A DNA stretch of 64,000 nt from Pseudomonas prosekii (GTDB lineage Bacteria; Pseudomonadota; Gammaproteobacteria; Pseudomonadales; Pseudomonadaceae), in assembly GCF_900105155.1 (NCBI RefSeq), contig NZ_LT629762.1, positions 4,368,501 through 4,432,500 of the forward strand, written 5' to 3'. A program made the position numbers and the translations under genes. The notes under the pieces were generated by a model. That model saw only the letters and a program-made list of their open reading frames with translations. It ran no database searches and had not been told where the DNA came from. Below are positions 1-9,000 of the stretch, piece by piece (the first letter of the stretch is position 1; the number at the start of each line of letters is the position of its first letter).

Positions 1-1
1 C

Positions 2-412
2 GTGGTCCACGGTCTGGCGCTGATCGATCTCGACCACTTCAAACGTATCAACGACGTACACGGCCACGCTGCCGGCGATCAGGTGCTGCAAGCCTTTGCC
101 GGTGTGGCCACGGCGTGCCTGCGCAACGGCGACGTATTGGCCCGTTACGGCGGCGAAGAATTTGTGGTGTTGCTGCCCGATTGCGACGCCGAGCGCCTGA
201 CCTCGTGTTGCGAGCGTTTGCGCATTGCCTTCACCGATGTCGAACTGTTTGGCCTCGACGTCAGCAACCTCAGCCTCAGCGCCGGCATGACCTTGCTGGA
301 ACTCGGCGACGACCTCGACGAAGCCCTGCAACGCGCCGATCAGGCGTTGTACCGGGCCAAGCGCGATGGGCGCAATCGGTGCGCGGCGGCGTGGGAGAAC
401 GTCGATGCCTGA
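2..412 (+). CDS. sadC: Diguanylate cyclase, GGDEF domain (C-terminal part, SadC-like)
   Basis: This is the 3' end of a gene that begins before the window; only about 136 residues of the catalytic GGDEF domain are visible. The domain makes cyclic-di-GMP from two GTP. Seen: the nucleotide and metal-binding stretch LIDLDHFKRIND followed by GH..GD, the intact active-site motif GGEEF, and RNGD exactly five residues before it, which fits the RxxD product-inhibition site. The protein should therefore be active and feedback-inhibited. The symbol rests on remembered synteny with P. aeruginosa sadC (PA4332), where a ferredoxin reductase, an enoyl-CoA hydratase and pyruvate kinase follow; the membrane N-terminus that would confirm it is outside the window. 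The end overlaps the next gene by 8 bp. Confidence 0.8.
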   Translation: MVHGLALIDLDHFKRINDVHGHAAGDQVLQAFAGVATACLRNGDVLARYGGEEFVVLLPDCDAERLTSCCERLRIAFTDVELFGLDVSNLSLSAGMTLLELGDDLDEALQRADQALYRAKRDGRNRCAAAWENVDA

Positions 413-1340
413 GGTGCGGGTCGGCGAGCGCCAGTGGTCAGTGGCGGCGGGCAGCAACTTGCTCGATGCCTTGAACCAGAACGGCGTCGCCGTGCCCTAC
501 AGCTGCCGCGCCGGCAGTTGTCATGCGTGCCTGGTGCAATGCGTGCAAGGCCTGCCCAACGACAGCCGCCCGGATGCCTTGAGCGCCGAGCAACGTCAGC
601 AAGGCTGGCGCCTGGCCTGTCAGTGTTCGGTGGTCGAAGACTTGCAGGTCCACACCTTCGACCCGCAACGCGACGGTCGCCCGGCGCAAGTCGCCGCTGT
701 CGATTGGCTGACGGACAACGTCTTGCGTCTGCGTCTGATCACCCAACGACCGCTGCGCTACGGCGCCGGCCAGCATCTGGTGTTGTGGGCCGGCAACGTT
801 GCGCGTCCGTATTCGCTGGCGAGCCTGCCGGAAGAGGACCGTTTTCTCGAGTTTCACCTCGATTGCCGCCAGCCCGGCGAATTCAGCACCGCCGCGCGCC
901 AGTTGCAGATCGGCGACAGCCTGCGCCTCGGTGAACTGCGCGGCGGCGCCCTGCATTACGACGCCGACTGGCACACCCGGCCACTGTGGCTGCTGGCCGC
1001 CGGCACCGGTTTGGCGCCGCTGTTCGGCGTCTTGCGTGAGGCGTTGCGCCAGGATCACCAAGGCGCCATCCGCGTCATTCACCTGGCGCATGACGCGCAC
1101 GAGCATTACCTGGCCAAACCCCTGCAAGCCATGGCCGAGGGCCGCGACAACCTCACGGTGGAGCTCTGGACCCCGGCCGAGTTGCCGCAGGCGTTGGCGC
1201 AACTGCGGCTTGTTTCGCGGCAAACCCTGGCCTTACTCTGCGGAGCCCCCGACAGCGTCGACGCCTTCGCCCGGCGCCTGTACTTGGCGGGACTGCCGCG
1301 CAATCAACTGCTGGCCGACGTGTTTGTTCCCCGTGGTTGA
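405..1340 (+). CDS. 2Fe-2S ferredoxin/FAD-NAD(P)H oxidoreductase
   Basis: A self-contained electron-transfer flavoprotein of 311 residues. The N-terminal 90 residues are a plant-type ferredoxin with the cluster motif CRAGSCHAC and a fourth cysteine in LACQC. The rest is a ferredoxin-NADP reductase module, with the flavin motif RPYSLAS near residue 133 and the nucleotide-binding GTGLAPLFG near residue 200. Such proteins pass electrons from NAD(P)H through FAD and the cluster to an oxygenase or other acceptor; the partner cannot be read here. The ATG at 405 overlaps the cyclase stop (translational coupling), and an earlier in-frame ATG at 366 lies deeper in the cyclase and adds no domain sequence. 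The 31-bp gap to the hydratase gene suggests one operon. Confidence 0.85.
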   Translation: MPEVRVGERQWSVAAGSNLLDALNQNGVAVPYSCRAGSCHACLVQCVQGLPNDSRPDALSAEQRQQGWRLACQCSVVEDLQVHTFDPQRDGRPAQVAAVDWLTDNVLRLRLITQRPLRYGAGQHLVLWAGNVARPYSLASLPEEDRFLEFHLDCRQPGEFSTAARQLQIGDSLRLGELRGGALHYDADWHTRPLWLLAAGTGLAPLFGVLREALRQDHQGAIRVIHLAHDAHEHYLAKPLQAMAEGRDNLTVELWTPAELPQALAQLRLVSRQTLALLCGAPDSVDAFARRLYLAGLPRNQLLADVFVPRG

Positions 1341-1371
1341 GCGCTGATCGTTTAACCACGCGAGACTTGCC

Positions 1372-2121
1372 ATGCCAGATGCCATCCACGTTGAACGCGA
1401 GCGCGGTCTGCTGACCCTGCGCCTCAATCGTCCGGACAAGAAAAACGCCCTGACTCGCGCCATGTACGCGCAACTGGCCGAAGCGCTGAGCGAGGCTGAA
1501 CAGAGTCCTGAGATCAACGCGGTGCTGATCACCGGATCCGCCGAGTGCTTCACCGCCGGCAACGACATTGCCGACTTCATTCAACAACCGCCGAGCAACC
1601 TCGACAGCCCGGTGTTTCATTTCATGCTCAGCCTGCTCGACTGCCGCAAACCGGTGATCGCCGCCGTGGCCGGTGCGGCGGTGGGTATCGGCACGACGTT
1701 GTTGTTGCATTGCGATCTGGTCTACGTCAGCCGCGATGCGCGCTTGCGTATGCCGTTCGTGAACCTGGGGTTGTGCCCGGAGTTCGGCTCCAGCCTGATT
1801 CTGCCGCGCTTGCTCGGGCATGCGAAAGCGGCGGAGTTGTTGCTGTTGGGCGAAGGCTTCAGCGGTGAACAAGCGGCGGCGTGGGGCATTGCCACAGAAG
1901 CGTTGGGCAGTGGCGAAGCGGCGTTGGCCAAGGCGCGGGAGGTGGCATTGCGTTTTGAAGCGTTGCCGGCCGAGGCGGTGCGCATCAGCAAGCAATTGAT
2001 GAAAGCCCCGGATCGCGAACTGCTGCGCAAGGTGATCGAGGAGGAGGGCGCGTTGTTTACCGAACGGCTGCGTTCGCCCGAAGCGGTGGCGGCGTTGTCG
2101 GGGTTTATCAACCGGCGTTAG
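1372..2121 (+). CDS. Enoyl-CoA hydratase/isomerase family protein
   Basis: A crotonase-fold protein of 249 residues, the normal family size. Seen: the N-terminal LNRPDKKNAL, the oxyanion-hole segment FTAGNDIADF near residue 63, and the second oxyanion segment AGAAVGIGTTLLLHCDLVY near residue 105. At the position that is usually the first catalytic glutamate of true hydratases the sequence reads RMPFVNLGLCPEFGSS, which retains a glutamate (PEFG) typical of isomerase or hydratase-like paralogues. It probably acts on an acyl-CoA in fatty acid or amino acid breakdown; the substrate is not readable. It is the last gene of the sadC-side operon and is followed by a REP pair and the pyk terminator. 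Confidence 0.85.
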   Translation: MPDAIHVERERGLLTLRLNRPDKKNALTRAMYAQLAEALSEAEQSPEINAVLITGSAECFTAGNDIADFIQQPPSNLDSPVFHFMLSLLDCRKPVIAAVAGAAVGIGTTLLLHCDLVYVSRDARLRMPFVNLGLCPEFGSSLILPRLLGHAKAAELLLLGEGFSGEQAAAWGIATEALGSGEAALAKAREVALRFEALPAEAVRISKQLMKAPDRELLRKVIEEEGALFTERLRSPEAVAALSGFINRR

Positions 2122-2142
2122 ATCTGTGTTGGCTGGGCGGGC

Positions 2143-2212
2143 GCCATCGCGAGCAGGCTCACTCCTACAGTTGGAATGCGTTCCCCTGTAGGAGTGAGCC
2201 TGCTCGCGATGG
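2143..2212. repeat. REP inverted pair (AGCCTGCTCGCGA type)
   Basis: Two perfect arms of about 27 bp (2144-2170 and 2186-2212) read CCATCGCGAGCAGGCTCACT and its complement, separated by 15 bp. This is the classic Pseudomonas repetitive extragenic palindrome arranged as a convergent pair after the enoyl-CoA hydratase stop. Confidence 0.9.
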
Positions 2213-2251
2213 GTCCAGCTTCAGGCAACACATATGCTGGCCCAGAAACCA

Positions 2252-2284
2252 AAAAGCCCCGCCATTCACATGGCGGGGCTTTTA
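2252..2284 (-). terminator. Rho-independent terminator of pyk
   Basis: A hairpin AGCCCCGCCA / TGGCGGGGCT with a 6-nt loop, flanked by A and T runs on both sides. It lies just beyond the pyk stop and may act in both directions. Confidence 0.85.
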
Positions 2285-2303
2285 TCTTTCAGCAACCGGT
2301 CAA

Positions 2304-3755
2304 TCAGACCATTGGGTCGCCAACGTGCAGGATCTTCATGCCGTTGGTGCCGCCGATGGTGTGGTAGCTGTCGCCTTTGGTCAGGATCACCCAGTCGCCT
2401 TTTTCCACAACGCCACGCTTGAGCAGCTCGTCGATTGCAGCCTGGCTGACTTGCTCAGGCGGCAGCGATGCCGGGTCGAACGGTACGGTGTAGACGCCAC
2501 GGAACATGGCGGCGCGCGCCTGGGTTTCGCGGTGCGGGGAGAACGCGTAGATCGGCACGGAGGAACGGATACGCGACATGATCAACGGCGTGTAGCCACT
2601 TTCGGTCAGGGCGATGATCGCTTTCACACCCGGGAAGTGGTTGGCGGTGTACATCGCCGCAAGGGCGATGGACTGGTCGCAGCTTTCGAAGACCTTGCCG
2701 ATACGGTGGCTGGAGGTCTTGCTGGTCGGGTGCTTTTCAGCGCCGACGCAGATGCGCGCCATGGCCTGCACGGCTTCCAGCGGATACAGACCGGCAGCAC
2801 TTTCCGCCGAGAGCATCACGGCGTCGGTGTAGTCGAGCACGGCGTTGGCCACGTCGGACACTTCGGCGCGAGTCGGCATCGGGTTCTGGATCATCGACTC
2901 CATCATCTGCGTGGCGACGATCACCGCTTTGTTGTGGCGACGTGCGTGCAGGATGATTTTCTTCTGGATGCCCACCAGCTCGGCATCGCCGATTTCCACA
3001 CCGAGGTCACCACGGGCAACCATCACCGCGTCGGAGGCTTTGATCAGTGCATCGAGGGTGTCGTCGTCGGCGACGGCTTCGGCGCGTTCGATCTTCGCTA
3101 CCAGCCAGGCAGTACCGCCGGCCTCGTCGCGCAATTGACGGGCGTATTCCATGTCGGCGGCGTCGCGCGGGAAGGACACGGCGAGGTAGTCGACTTCCAT
3201 TTCGGCGGCGAGCTTGATGTCGGCCTTGTCTTTTTCAGTCAGGGCTGGCGCCGTCAGGCCACCGCCGCGACGGTTGATGCCTTTGTGGTCGGACAGCGGA
3301 CCGCCGATCAGCACGGTGCAATTGAGTTCGGTGGCGGTGGCGGTATCAACGCGCATGACCACGCGGCCGTCGTCGAGCAGCAGCTCGTCGCCCACGCCAC
3401 AATCCTTGACCAGGTCCGGGTAGTCGATGCCGACCACTTGCTGGTTGCCTTCGGTCAGCGGGTGCGCGGTGGAGAAGGTGAACTGGTCACCGATCTTCAG
3501 CTCGATCTTCTTGCCGGCGAATTTGGCGATACGGATTTTCGGGCCTTGCAGGTCGCCGAGCAGGGCGACGAAGCGACCGTGCTTGGCAGCGAGGTCACGC
3601 ACCAGCTTCGCGCGAGCCTTGTGCTCGTCGGGGGTGCCGTGGGAGAAGTTCAGGCGGGCGACGTCCAGGCCAGCCAGAATCAGCTGTTCGAGAACTTCCG
3701 GCGAGTTACTGGCGGGGCCAAGGGTAGCGACGATTTTGGTGCGACGGACGGACAT
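2304..3755 (-). CDS. pyk: Pyruvate kinase
   Basis: Converts phosphoenolpyruvate plus ADP to pyruvate plus ATP in lower glycolysis. The 483 residues match the usual bacterial length. Seen in order: the N-terminal RRTKIVATLGPASNSPEVLE, RLNFSHGTPDEH, the substrate and metal-binding segment AVMVARGDLGVEIG near residue 243, VATQMMESMI with PMPTRAEVSDVANAV, and the C-terminal allosteric domain. Remembered synteny (next to the sadC operon) points to the P. aeruginosa pykA (PA4329) type. It is transcribed away from a small lipoprotein gene; the shared 191-bp upstream region is AT-rich and has a 17-bp tandem repeat. Confidence 0.97.
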   Translation of the reverse strand: MSVRRTKIVATLGPASNSPEVLEQLILAGLDVARLNFSHGTPDEHKARAKLVRDLAAKHGRFVALLGDLQGPKIRIAKFAGKKIELKIGDQFTFSTAHPLTEGNQQVVGIDYPDLVKDCGVGDELLLDDGRVVMRVDTATATELNCTVLIGGPLSDHKGINRRGGGLTAPALTEKDKADIKLAAEMEVDYLAVSFPRDAADMEYARQLRDEAGGTAWLVAKIERAEAVADDDTLDALIKASDAVMVARGDLGVEIGDAELVGIQKKIILHARRHNKAVIVATQMMESMIQNPMPTRAEVSDVANAVLDYTDAVMLSAESAAGLYPLEAVQAMARICVGAEKHPTSKTSSHRIGKVFESCDQSIALAAMYTANHFPGVKAIIALTESGYTPLIMSRIRSSVPIYAFSPHRETQARAAMFRGVYTVPFDPASLPPEQVSQAAIDELLKRGVVEKGDWVILTKGDSYHTIGGTNGMKILHVGDPMV

Positions 3756-3838
3756 GCATAGACTCCTGAGTTCAAGCGCTGAGTGAGGCTACTATGGTCT
3801 TGGGCTGTAGTCATTGTTCGGGTGCACTACTTTTTTTT

Positions 3839-3872
3839 CAGATCTTTGTTTTTCGCAGATCTTTGTTATTCG
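3839..3872. repeat. 17-bp tandem duplication between divergent genes
   Basis: CAGATCTTTGTTTTTCG at 3839-3855 is followed directly by CAGATCTTTGTTATTCG at 3856-3872, with one mismatch. Each copy contains the palindrome AGATCT. A looser inverted repeat GTAGT-N14-ACTAC lies at 3807-3830. The position between the pyk and lipoprotein starts suggests control of either gene, but no known regulator site is assigned. Confidence 0.6.
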
Positions 3873-3946
3873 CTTTTTTCTTAAAAGAACATTCCTGAAG
3901 AATTTGCGTAACAGGTCGATACAGAGCTCAAGACAGGAGAACCCTC

Positions 3947-4333
3947 ATGCGATTTGCGCTCATTGCCGTCCTTGCCCTCGCTACCCTCAGCGTTACGGGC
4001 TGCACCCGTTGGTCGATGAACCATCATTTGAATAATGCCTACAGCGCCTATGACCGCGGCAATTGCGAGCAGGTGATGCTCGAACTGTCCAAAGTCGATC
4101 GCGCCAGCCGTGCGCGGCCGTATGTGCGACCGGAAGTGTCGATGATGCGCGGCCAATGCCTGGAACGGCAGAAACTGTTCATCGACGCGGCGCAGACTTA
4201 CCAGTACATCATCGCCGCCTACCCGCAGAGCGAATACGCCTACCGGGCCCGCGCGCGTCTGGAAACCCTGGCTTCGCTGGGTCATTACCCGACACGCAGC
4301 GCCGCGGCCGTGGTGCGTCCGACCCGCTTCTGA
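3947..4333 (+). CDS. Small outer-membrane-type lipoprotein with TPR-like repeats
   Basis: A 128-residue protein with a lipoprotein signal peptide (MRFALIAVLALATLSVTGC, lipobox VTGC, lipidated Cys near residue 19). The mature part is helical, with two TPR-like units (HLNNAYSAYDRGNCEQVMLE and RGQCLERQKLFIDAAQTYQY), like the repeats of BamD/YfiO-type periplasmic helpers. The residue after the lipidated Cys is Thr rather than Asp, so outer-membrane sorting is expected. A Shine-Dalgarno GACAGGAGA lies a few bases before the ATG. The function is unknown; TPR units suggest protein binding in the periplasm. Confidence 0.8.
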   Translation: MRFALIAVLALATLSVTGCTRWSMNHHLNNAYSAYDRGNCEQVMLELSKVDRASRARPYVRPEVSMMRGQCLERQKLFIDAAQTYQYIIAAYPQSEYAYRARARLETLASLGHYPTRSAAAVVRPTRF

Positions 4334-4390
4334 TGATAGAAATCATCCAAAGCCTGGCCGAGTGCAGAGGGTGAGCTATAGTCGAATAAA

Positions 4391-4418
4391 TCGGATTAGA
4401 GCCTTGTCTCTAACCCGA
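4391..4418 (+). other. Hairpin in the leader of the PilZ gene
   Basis: Arms TCGGATTAGAG and CTCTAACCCGA (one mismatch, 6-nt loop) lie about 150 bp before the PilZ start. There is no T-run, so it does not look like a terminator. A second short hairpin, GGCTCT-N5-AGAGCC, sits at about 4533-4549. Confidence 0.4.
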
Positions 4419-4569
4419 TGTGACACCTGCGACTGGCAGAAGTAATTGGCAGCGGTCTGCATAGGCCGTTGCACCGGAAGCAAGGAGAGCGCGCCGCTGT
4501 TGCTCCATGAAGGCTCGTTCCGAAGCATTAGTGCGGCTCTGCTTAAGAGCCTTGCGTAGCGAATTCAGC

Positions 4570-4929
4570 ATGTTTACCGAGCGCCGTATCGAGCGGCATC
4601 AACTGCCGTATTTTCTCAGAGTGTTCAACAGCGTCACCGACAAGCCCATCGGTTTTCTGGGCAATGTCTCCGCAGACGGGCTGATGTTGATCAGTCAACT
4701 GCCGATGATGATTGGCGCTGACTTCGACTTGCGTCTGAAGATTCCCGCCAGCGACGGTTGCATGCAGGTCATCGACTTGCGCGCGAGTTGCCTCTGGTGC
4801 CACGAAGACGCCACACCCCACCACTATGACGCCGGGTTCAGCCTGCAACAGGCCCCGCCGGAATACGCACAACTGGTGAGCGCGTTGCAGCAGTACTTCA
4901 GTTTTCAGCCATTGCCGGCGTCTGCCTGA
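4570..4929 (+). CDS. PilZ domain protein (c-di-GMP receptor)
   Basis: A stand-alone PilZ protein of 119 residues. The c-di-GMP motifs are both present: RRIER at residues 5-9 (RxxxR type) and NVSADG near residue 35 (D/NxSxxG type), so ligand binding is likely. It resembles the P. aeruginosa PilZ protein PA4324 and sits in the same neighbourhood as the sadC cyclase (from memory), so it may read the same c-di-GMP pool. The start is uncertain: an in-frame ATG at 4507 would add 21 residues, and neither start has a clear Shine-Dalgarno. I chose 4570 because the PilZ fold begins right after it. Confidence 0.75.
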   Translation: MFTERRIERHQLPYFLRVFNSVTDKPIGFLGNVSADGLMLISQLPMMIGADFDLRLKIPASDGCMQVIDLRASCLWCHEDATPHHYDAGFSLQQAPPEYAQLVSALQQYFSFQPLPASA

Positions 4930-4951
4930 ATCTGGCGGTGCCTGCAATGTT

Positions 4952-5020
4952 GCTTTCGCCAGCAGGCGCACTCCCACGGTGGAATGCGTTCCCTGTAGGA
5001 GTGAGCCTGCTCGCGAAGGC
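4952..5020. repeat. REP inverted pair, left arm degenerate
   Basis: The right arm CCTGTAGGAGTGAGCCTGCT is canonical; the left arm CGCCAGCAGGCGCACTCCCA is decayed. It marks the last backbone element before the Tc-like cluster. Confidence 0.75.
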
Positions 5021-5342
5021 GCCTGCCTGAATTCCAGATCTGCCACACAGGTCAGTCGGCCGGAAGGCCCTGAAAATCGGCGCATCCGAAGCTGCGCGGC
5101 GCTCAACTACCTGACGTTCAGGATGGGGGATAGGGACATCCCGACCGTCGGGTGAGCCAGTGCGATTTTCATCAGCCTTCCGGGCGACTACACCTGGCCG
5201 CTGCCAATGCGCAGCGACGCCGACCAACTTACGGGCCAGCCATAAAGCGCACAAGCCAGCCGATTCCGGCGAGTGTGTAGGCAAAGGCGCAAGGCTTTGT
5301 AGGCATTGAAACTTCGGAAAATTGTGTAAGACCATTCGTCAG
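5021..5342. other. Non-coding left flank of the Tc-like cluster
   Basis: No convincing gene is seen. The first two thirds are GC-rich with an imperfect palindrome CGGGATGTCCC-like stretch near 5125-5150; the last part becomes AT-rich towards the LexA-type box. No integrase, tRNA end or direct-repeat att site was found here. Confidence 0.5.
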
Positions 5343-5362
5343 AACTGTCAGTTTTTACAGGT
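5343..5362. promoter_or_regulatory. Putative LexA (SOS) box upstream of the first cluster gene
   Basis: AACTGTCAGTTTTTACAGGT contains CTGT-N8-ACAG, the core of the LexA operator of gamma-proteobacteria (consensus built on CTGT and ACAG with 8 bases between). It lies about 110-125 bp before the ATG at 5471, the same distance as the second box before tcaA. Immediately downstream is an AT-rich tract suitable for a promoter, but no clear -35/-10 pair can be named. Confidence 0.6.
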
Positions 5363-5470
5363 AGAAAAAAATAGGGAATTCTTTTTAACTGACCTGAGCA
5401 ACCACACTGCCAGACATGAATGCCACTGTGCGGATTTAGGCCATCCATTAACCATATAAGGTGCCAAATA

Positions 5471-5968
5471 ATGACCTGCGATGACGATAAAAACTCATCT
5501 GATATTGATGCGGCGGTCGAGAATGTTACTTCAGCTAATGACATCATTTTTCAAAGTTACCAACAGGCTAAAGCCTCAGGCGCTGTGCAAATTGAGGACA
5601 TAGTTGTGCGTTACGATAATTACAAGGCCGAGTTGACGGTATCGTATTGGTGGGGCAATGACGGAGCACTATTATACGGGTACAGCATGCAGTACAGGGT
5701 CACATCGAATGGCCGGACTTCCGGTGATCTTACCTTCGGCGTAAACGGAGATAGCGGACAGGTTTGGAAAAGACTGCTCACCCAAAACGCCATACAGGAT
5801 GGGGAATGGCATGATATTGCTAGCGGTGGTTGGGTAGGCAGTCCGCTTAAAACCGGAAGTCTTTATTTCAAGTATATATTCGACAGGGGTAATACTTGGG
5901 ACCCCGCAGCAGAAGCCTGGTTGAAGGTAGATTATAAAAATACGCTGGCTGAAAAAGAGATCCCATAA
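5471..5968 (+). CDS. Small AT-rich protein of unknown function, first gene of the Tc-like cluster
   Basis: A 165-residue acidic protein with no signal peptide or membrane segment; I do not recognise a family. The N-terminal 45 residues look helical. The middle is rich in aromatics and glycine (TVSYWWGNDGALLYGYSM, DLTFGVNGDSGQVW), suggesting a beta-sandwich or lectin-like fold. The start at 5471 follows AAGG at 8-nt spacing; an in-frame ATG at 5420 has no support. Base composition is visibly more AT-rich than everything around it, a sign of separate or recent acquisition. It sits 70 bp before the Ig-repeat gene in the same direction and probably shares its SOS-type control. A secreted or accessory partner of the Tc-like proteins is possible but unproven. 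Confidence 0.75.
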   Translation: MTCDDDKNSSDIDAAVENVTSANDIIFQSYQQAKASGAVQIEDIVVRYDNYKAELTVSYWWGNDGALLYGYSMQYRVTSNGRTSGDLTFGVNGDSGQVWKRLLTQNAIQDGEWHDIASGGWVGSPLKTGSLYFKYIFDRGNTWDPAAEAWLKVDYKNTLAEKEIP

Positions 5969-6038
5969 TTCCTCTGGTTTAAAACCATCATCTTTTCAAA
6001 TGGAAAGGTTGCAGGCCTACCCACCAGGGAAGTTTAAA

Positions 6039-9000
6039 ATGTCTGTCCAAGAAGAACCTACCGTTGCCGCACCGACTATTACAATTCCGGCCAATAACGC
6101 TAACGTCAGGAATGGCGAAATCGATGTGTCGGGGACTACCTCTTCGCAAGGTCTTATTATTGCGCGTCTATATACCCAGTCTGGTTCAGCTGCTATTGCG
6201 CAAGGGCAGGGCGTGCAGACGGGCAGCCTGTGGACCGCGCGCCTGCCAGGTGCTTTTGCGCCTGGTCAATACAGAATCGAGGTCGCCCAAGGAGAGACGC
6301 GCAGGATCCACGTCACGCTGAGGGTCACTCCCGTGGTGATCACCAGGCCGTCGTCCGGCGACGCCATAACAAGTCCGTTTACCATTAGCGGGACGGGGGG
6401 CGAATATTTGGTGGGTGCAGTCTCTGTGCATAACGCCATTGGCAACGCGCAAATAGGAACAGGGGTAATCCGGGCCAACGGAGATTGGACGGCAGCCGTA
6501 GAATTGCCCAGTGATGCACAGTCGTTAACGCTGTATGCCAAACAAAAGATTGGTCCTCATTTTTCTCCCAACTCAAACTCGATCACGGTATCCCACTTAC
6601 CGCAAGTGCCTCAGATCAGTAGCCCCGCCGCCGATTCCTTGCAAGCCCCAACCTTTGAAGTTCAGGGGACATTGGGCGTTGTGGGGGCGGTGGTGATTGT
6701 TGTGGATTCAGCTGATAAGGAAGTCGGCAGATCCACTGCGCTGACGACTGCCGGGAGTTGGACCTGCTCCGTCACCGTGCCTTCCGGGCGAGCAGTGCTG
6801 CGCGCGAAGCAGATACGTGGCGGTCACACGTCGTTGCCAAGTTCATCTCGCGCCTTCCGGATCAGGCCACCTGAGCCGGTTATTCTCGGCCCGGCTGCCA
6901 ATTCGAATCAGCCCACTACATTCAACTTGACCGGCAACATGGGCATGATCGGCGCAACCCTGGTTGTCATGAATGACGGTGGCTCAACCGAAGTGGGGCG
7001 CACGGCGGCGCTCACCGGGCCGAACTGGCAGTGCTCAGTCACGGTTGCAGTCGGTTTGGTAACGCTGGTGGCCAAGCAATTGCTCGGAGAAGAATCCCTG
7101 GGCAGTGTCGGGCGTCCTTACAAAGTCGCGCCACCGGCATTGACCAAGGTCGACATGCTTTATCCCGCACCCAATTCAGTGAAATTTTCCGGGGGCGGGC
7201 ATAACGGTGCGCTGGTTGAAATCCGCATCGTCAGTGGCCCGAGCGGGGCAATAGTTCCTCCGGCCAAGGAAGTAAAAGGCGGTGTCTGGGAAATGACGGC
7301 GACGGGCTGGCCACTCGGCACCTACCAGCTCACTGCTTTTCAAAAAATCAGCATTCCCGGTAACGCATGGATCGAATCCCCGCACTTCGCTTTCACCAGT
7401 ACGATCGCCGTGCCTGACCCGACCGACATCAAATATACGGTTGCCGATTACACCCCGACTTTTTCCGGACGAGGCGTGACTGGCGCCACCATCCTGATCA
7501 AAAAGCAGGGTGGGGCTGAAGCGGCGCCTGACGCCACTGTTCGTGACAGTCAATGGACAAGCAAATCGGCACAGGTCTGGGGGCCGATGCTTAGTCAAAA
7601 TGTCGACCTGAAACAGCAAATCAATGGGCAGTCGTCGGCCAACTGGATTCGACTCATCGTCACTATCGCGCCGCTGGCGCCGGTGATCACTGCAGTCACC
7701 CCAAACGGACTTTCGCCTGACATCACCGGCACCTGCTGGCCGGGCGCCGTGGTTGATCTGGTTTACAGCGATAGCCCTGTGGTGCACAAACCCGTTCAAA
7801 CCAATGGCAACTGGGCGTTCCGGCGCACCGAGCCGTTTGCATACGGCGTGCGCCATACGGTAACGGTGACGCAATTGGCGGGCGGCCAGCAGTCGCCTTC
7901 CGCGTCGTCGACCTTCGACGTACAACCGCAAGTGCCGACCCCGCTGATTACTGAGCCGTTATCCGAGTCGCAGGTGGGCCGCGACCTGAAAGTCAAAGGG
8001 ACGCAGGGGATGGCGGGGGCCACCATGCAATTGCGCGATGCCGCGCGAGACGTCCCGTTGGGCGCGCCGCTGAATCTGCTCAGCGCTGGCGACTGGGAGA
8101 TCGAGCTCAAGGGCCTGGAATTTCGCGCTTACACCATCGATGCGCAACAGACGTTCCAGACTTACCCATCCCTGCGTAGCGAATATCGGGGTTTTACCGT
8201 GGCGCTGATGCCGCCGCTCTTCACGGTACCGACACCTGAGGCAGATCTGCCCCGAACCGCCACGCTGTCCGGCACGGGAATCGCCAATGGGCGGATATTC
8301 GTCTGGCTGGACGGTGAGCGCGACTTTTTGCTGGAGGACGTCGTGATCGGCTTTGATGGCCGATGGCAAGGGCAGATAACGTTGCCAGTCGGGGTTACCA
8401 CCCTGCGCGCGCGGCAAACATTCGTTGACGCCAACGGCAAACTGCAGACATCCAGCGACAGCCCCGCGCTGGTCTTCAACATCGTGCCGGCCGCGCCGTT
8501 TATCGAAACACCCGTCAAGAACCAGCACGTTGGCTACAACACGGTGGTTTCCGGTTTCGGTTATCCGGGCGATCGGGTCACGGTTTCACTGACCGATGCG
8601 ACACGCACGGTACTCGGCACCGCGACGGTGCTGGAGGATCGAAGCTGGTCGGTCAAGTCAACGTTTGACCAGCCTGGTGATCGCTATGACCTGGTCGCCG
8701 TGGCCTCAAGTGGCGGGTTCGATTCGGCGCGTTCTGCCGCAGTGTCGGTGAATCTGGGGCGTTACTTGCCGAGCATCGCCACACCGACGGCGGGGCAGTG
8801 GGTGAGCGAGCCGCTGACATTTGCCGGCCTGGGCCGCGCCGGCACCGGCCAATTGGTGAGTTGGTACAACCCCGAACACGTGTGGGCGGCCAATCTGCCG
8901 GTCACTGGGACGGGCTGGCGAGTCGTGCCAACGCAACCGCTGCCCGCCGGTGCCAACTGGTGTCGGTTCAAACAGACGATCAGCGACGGATCGGACCGTT

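Noticed and set aside
2325..3761. 478-codon plus-strand frame opposite pyk
   Set aside because: Complement of the pyruvate kinase frame; low-complexity His/Asp/Gly sequence without domains.
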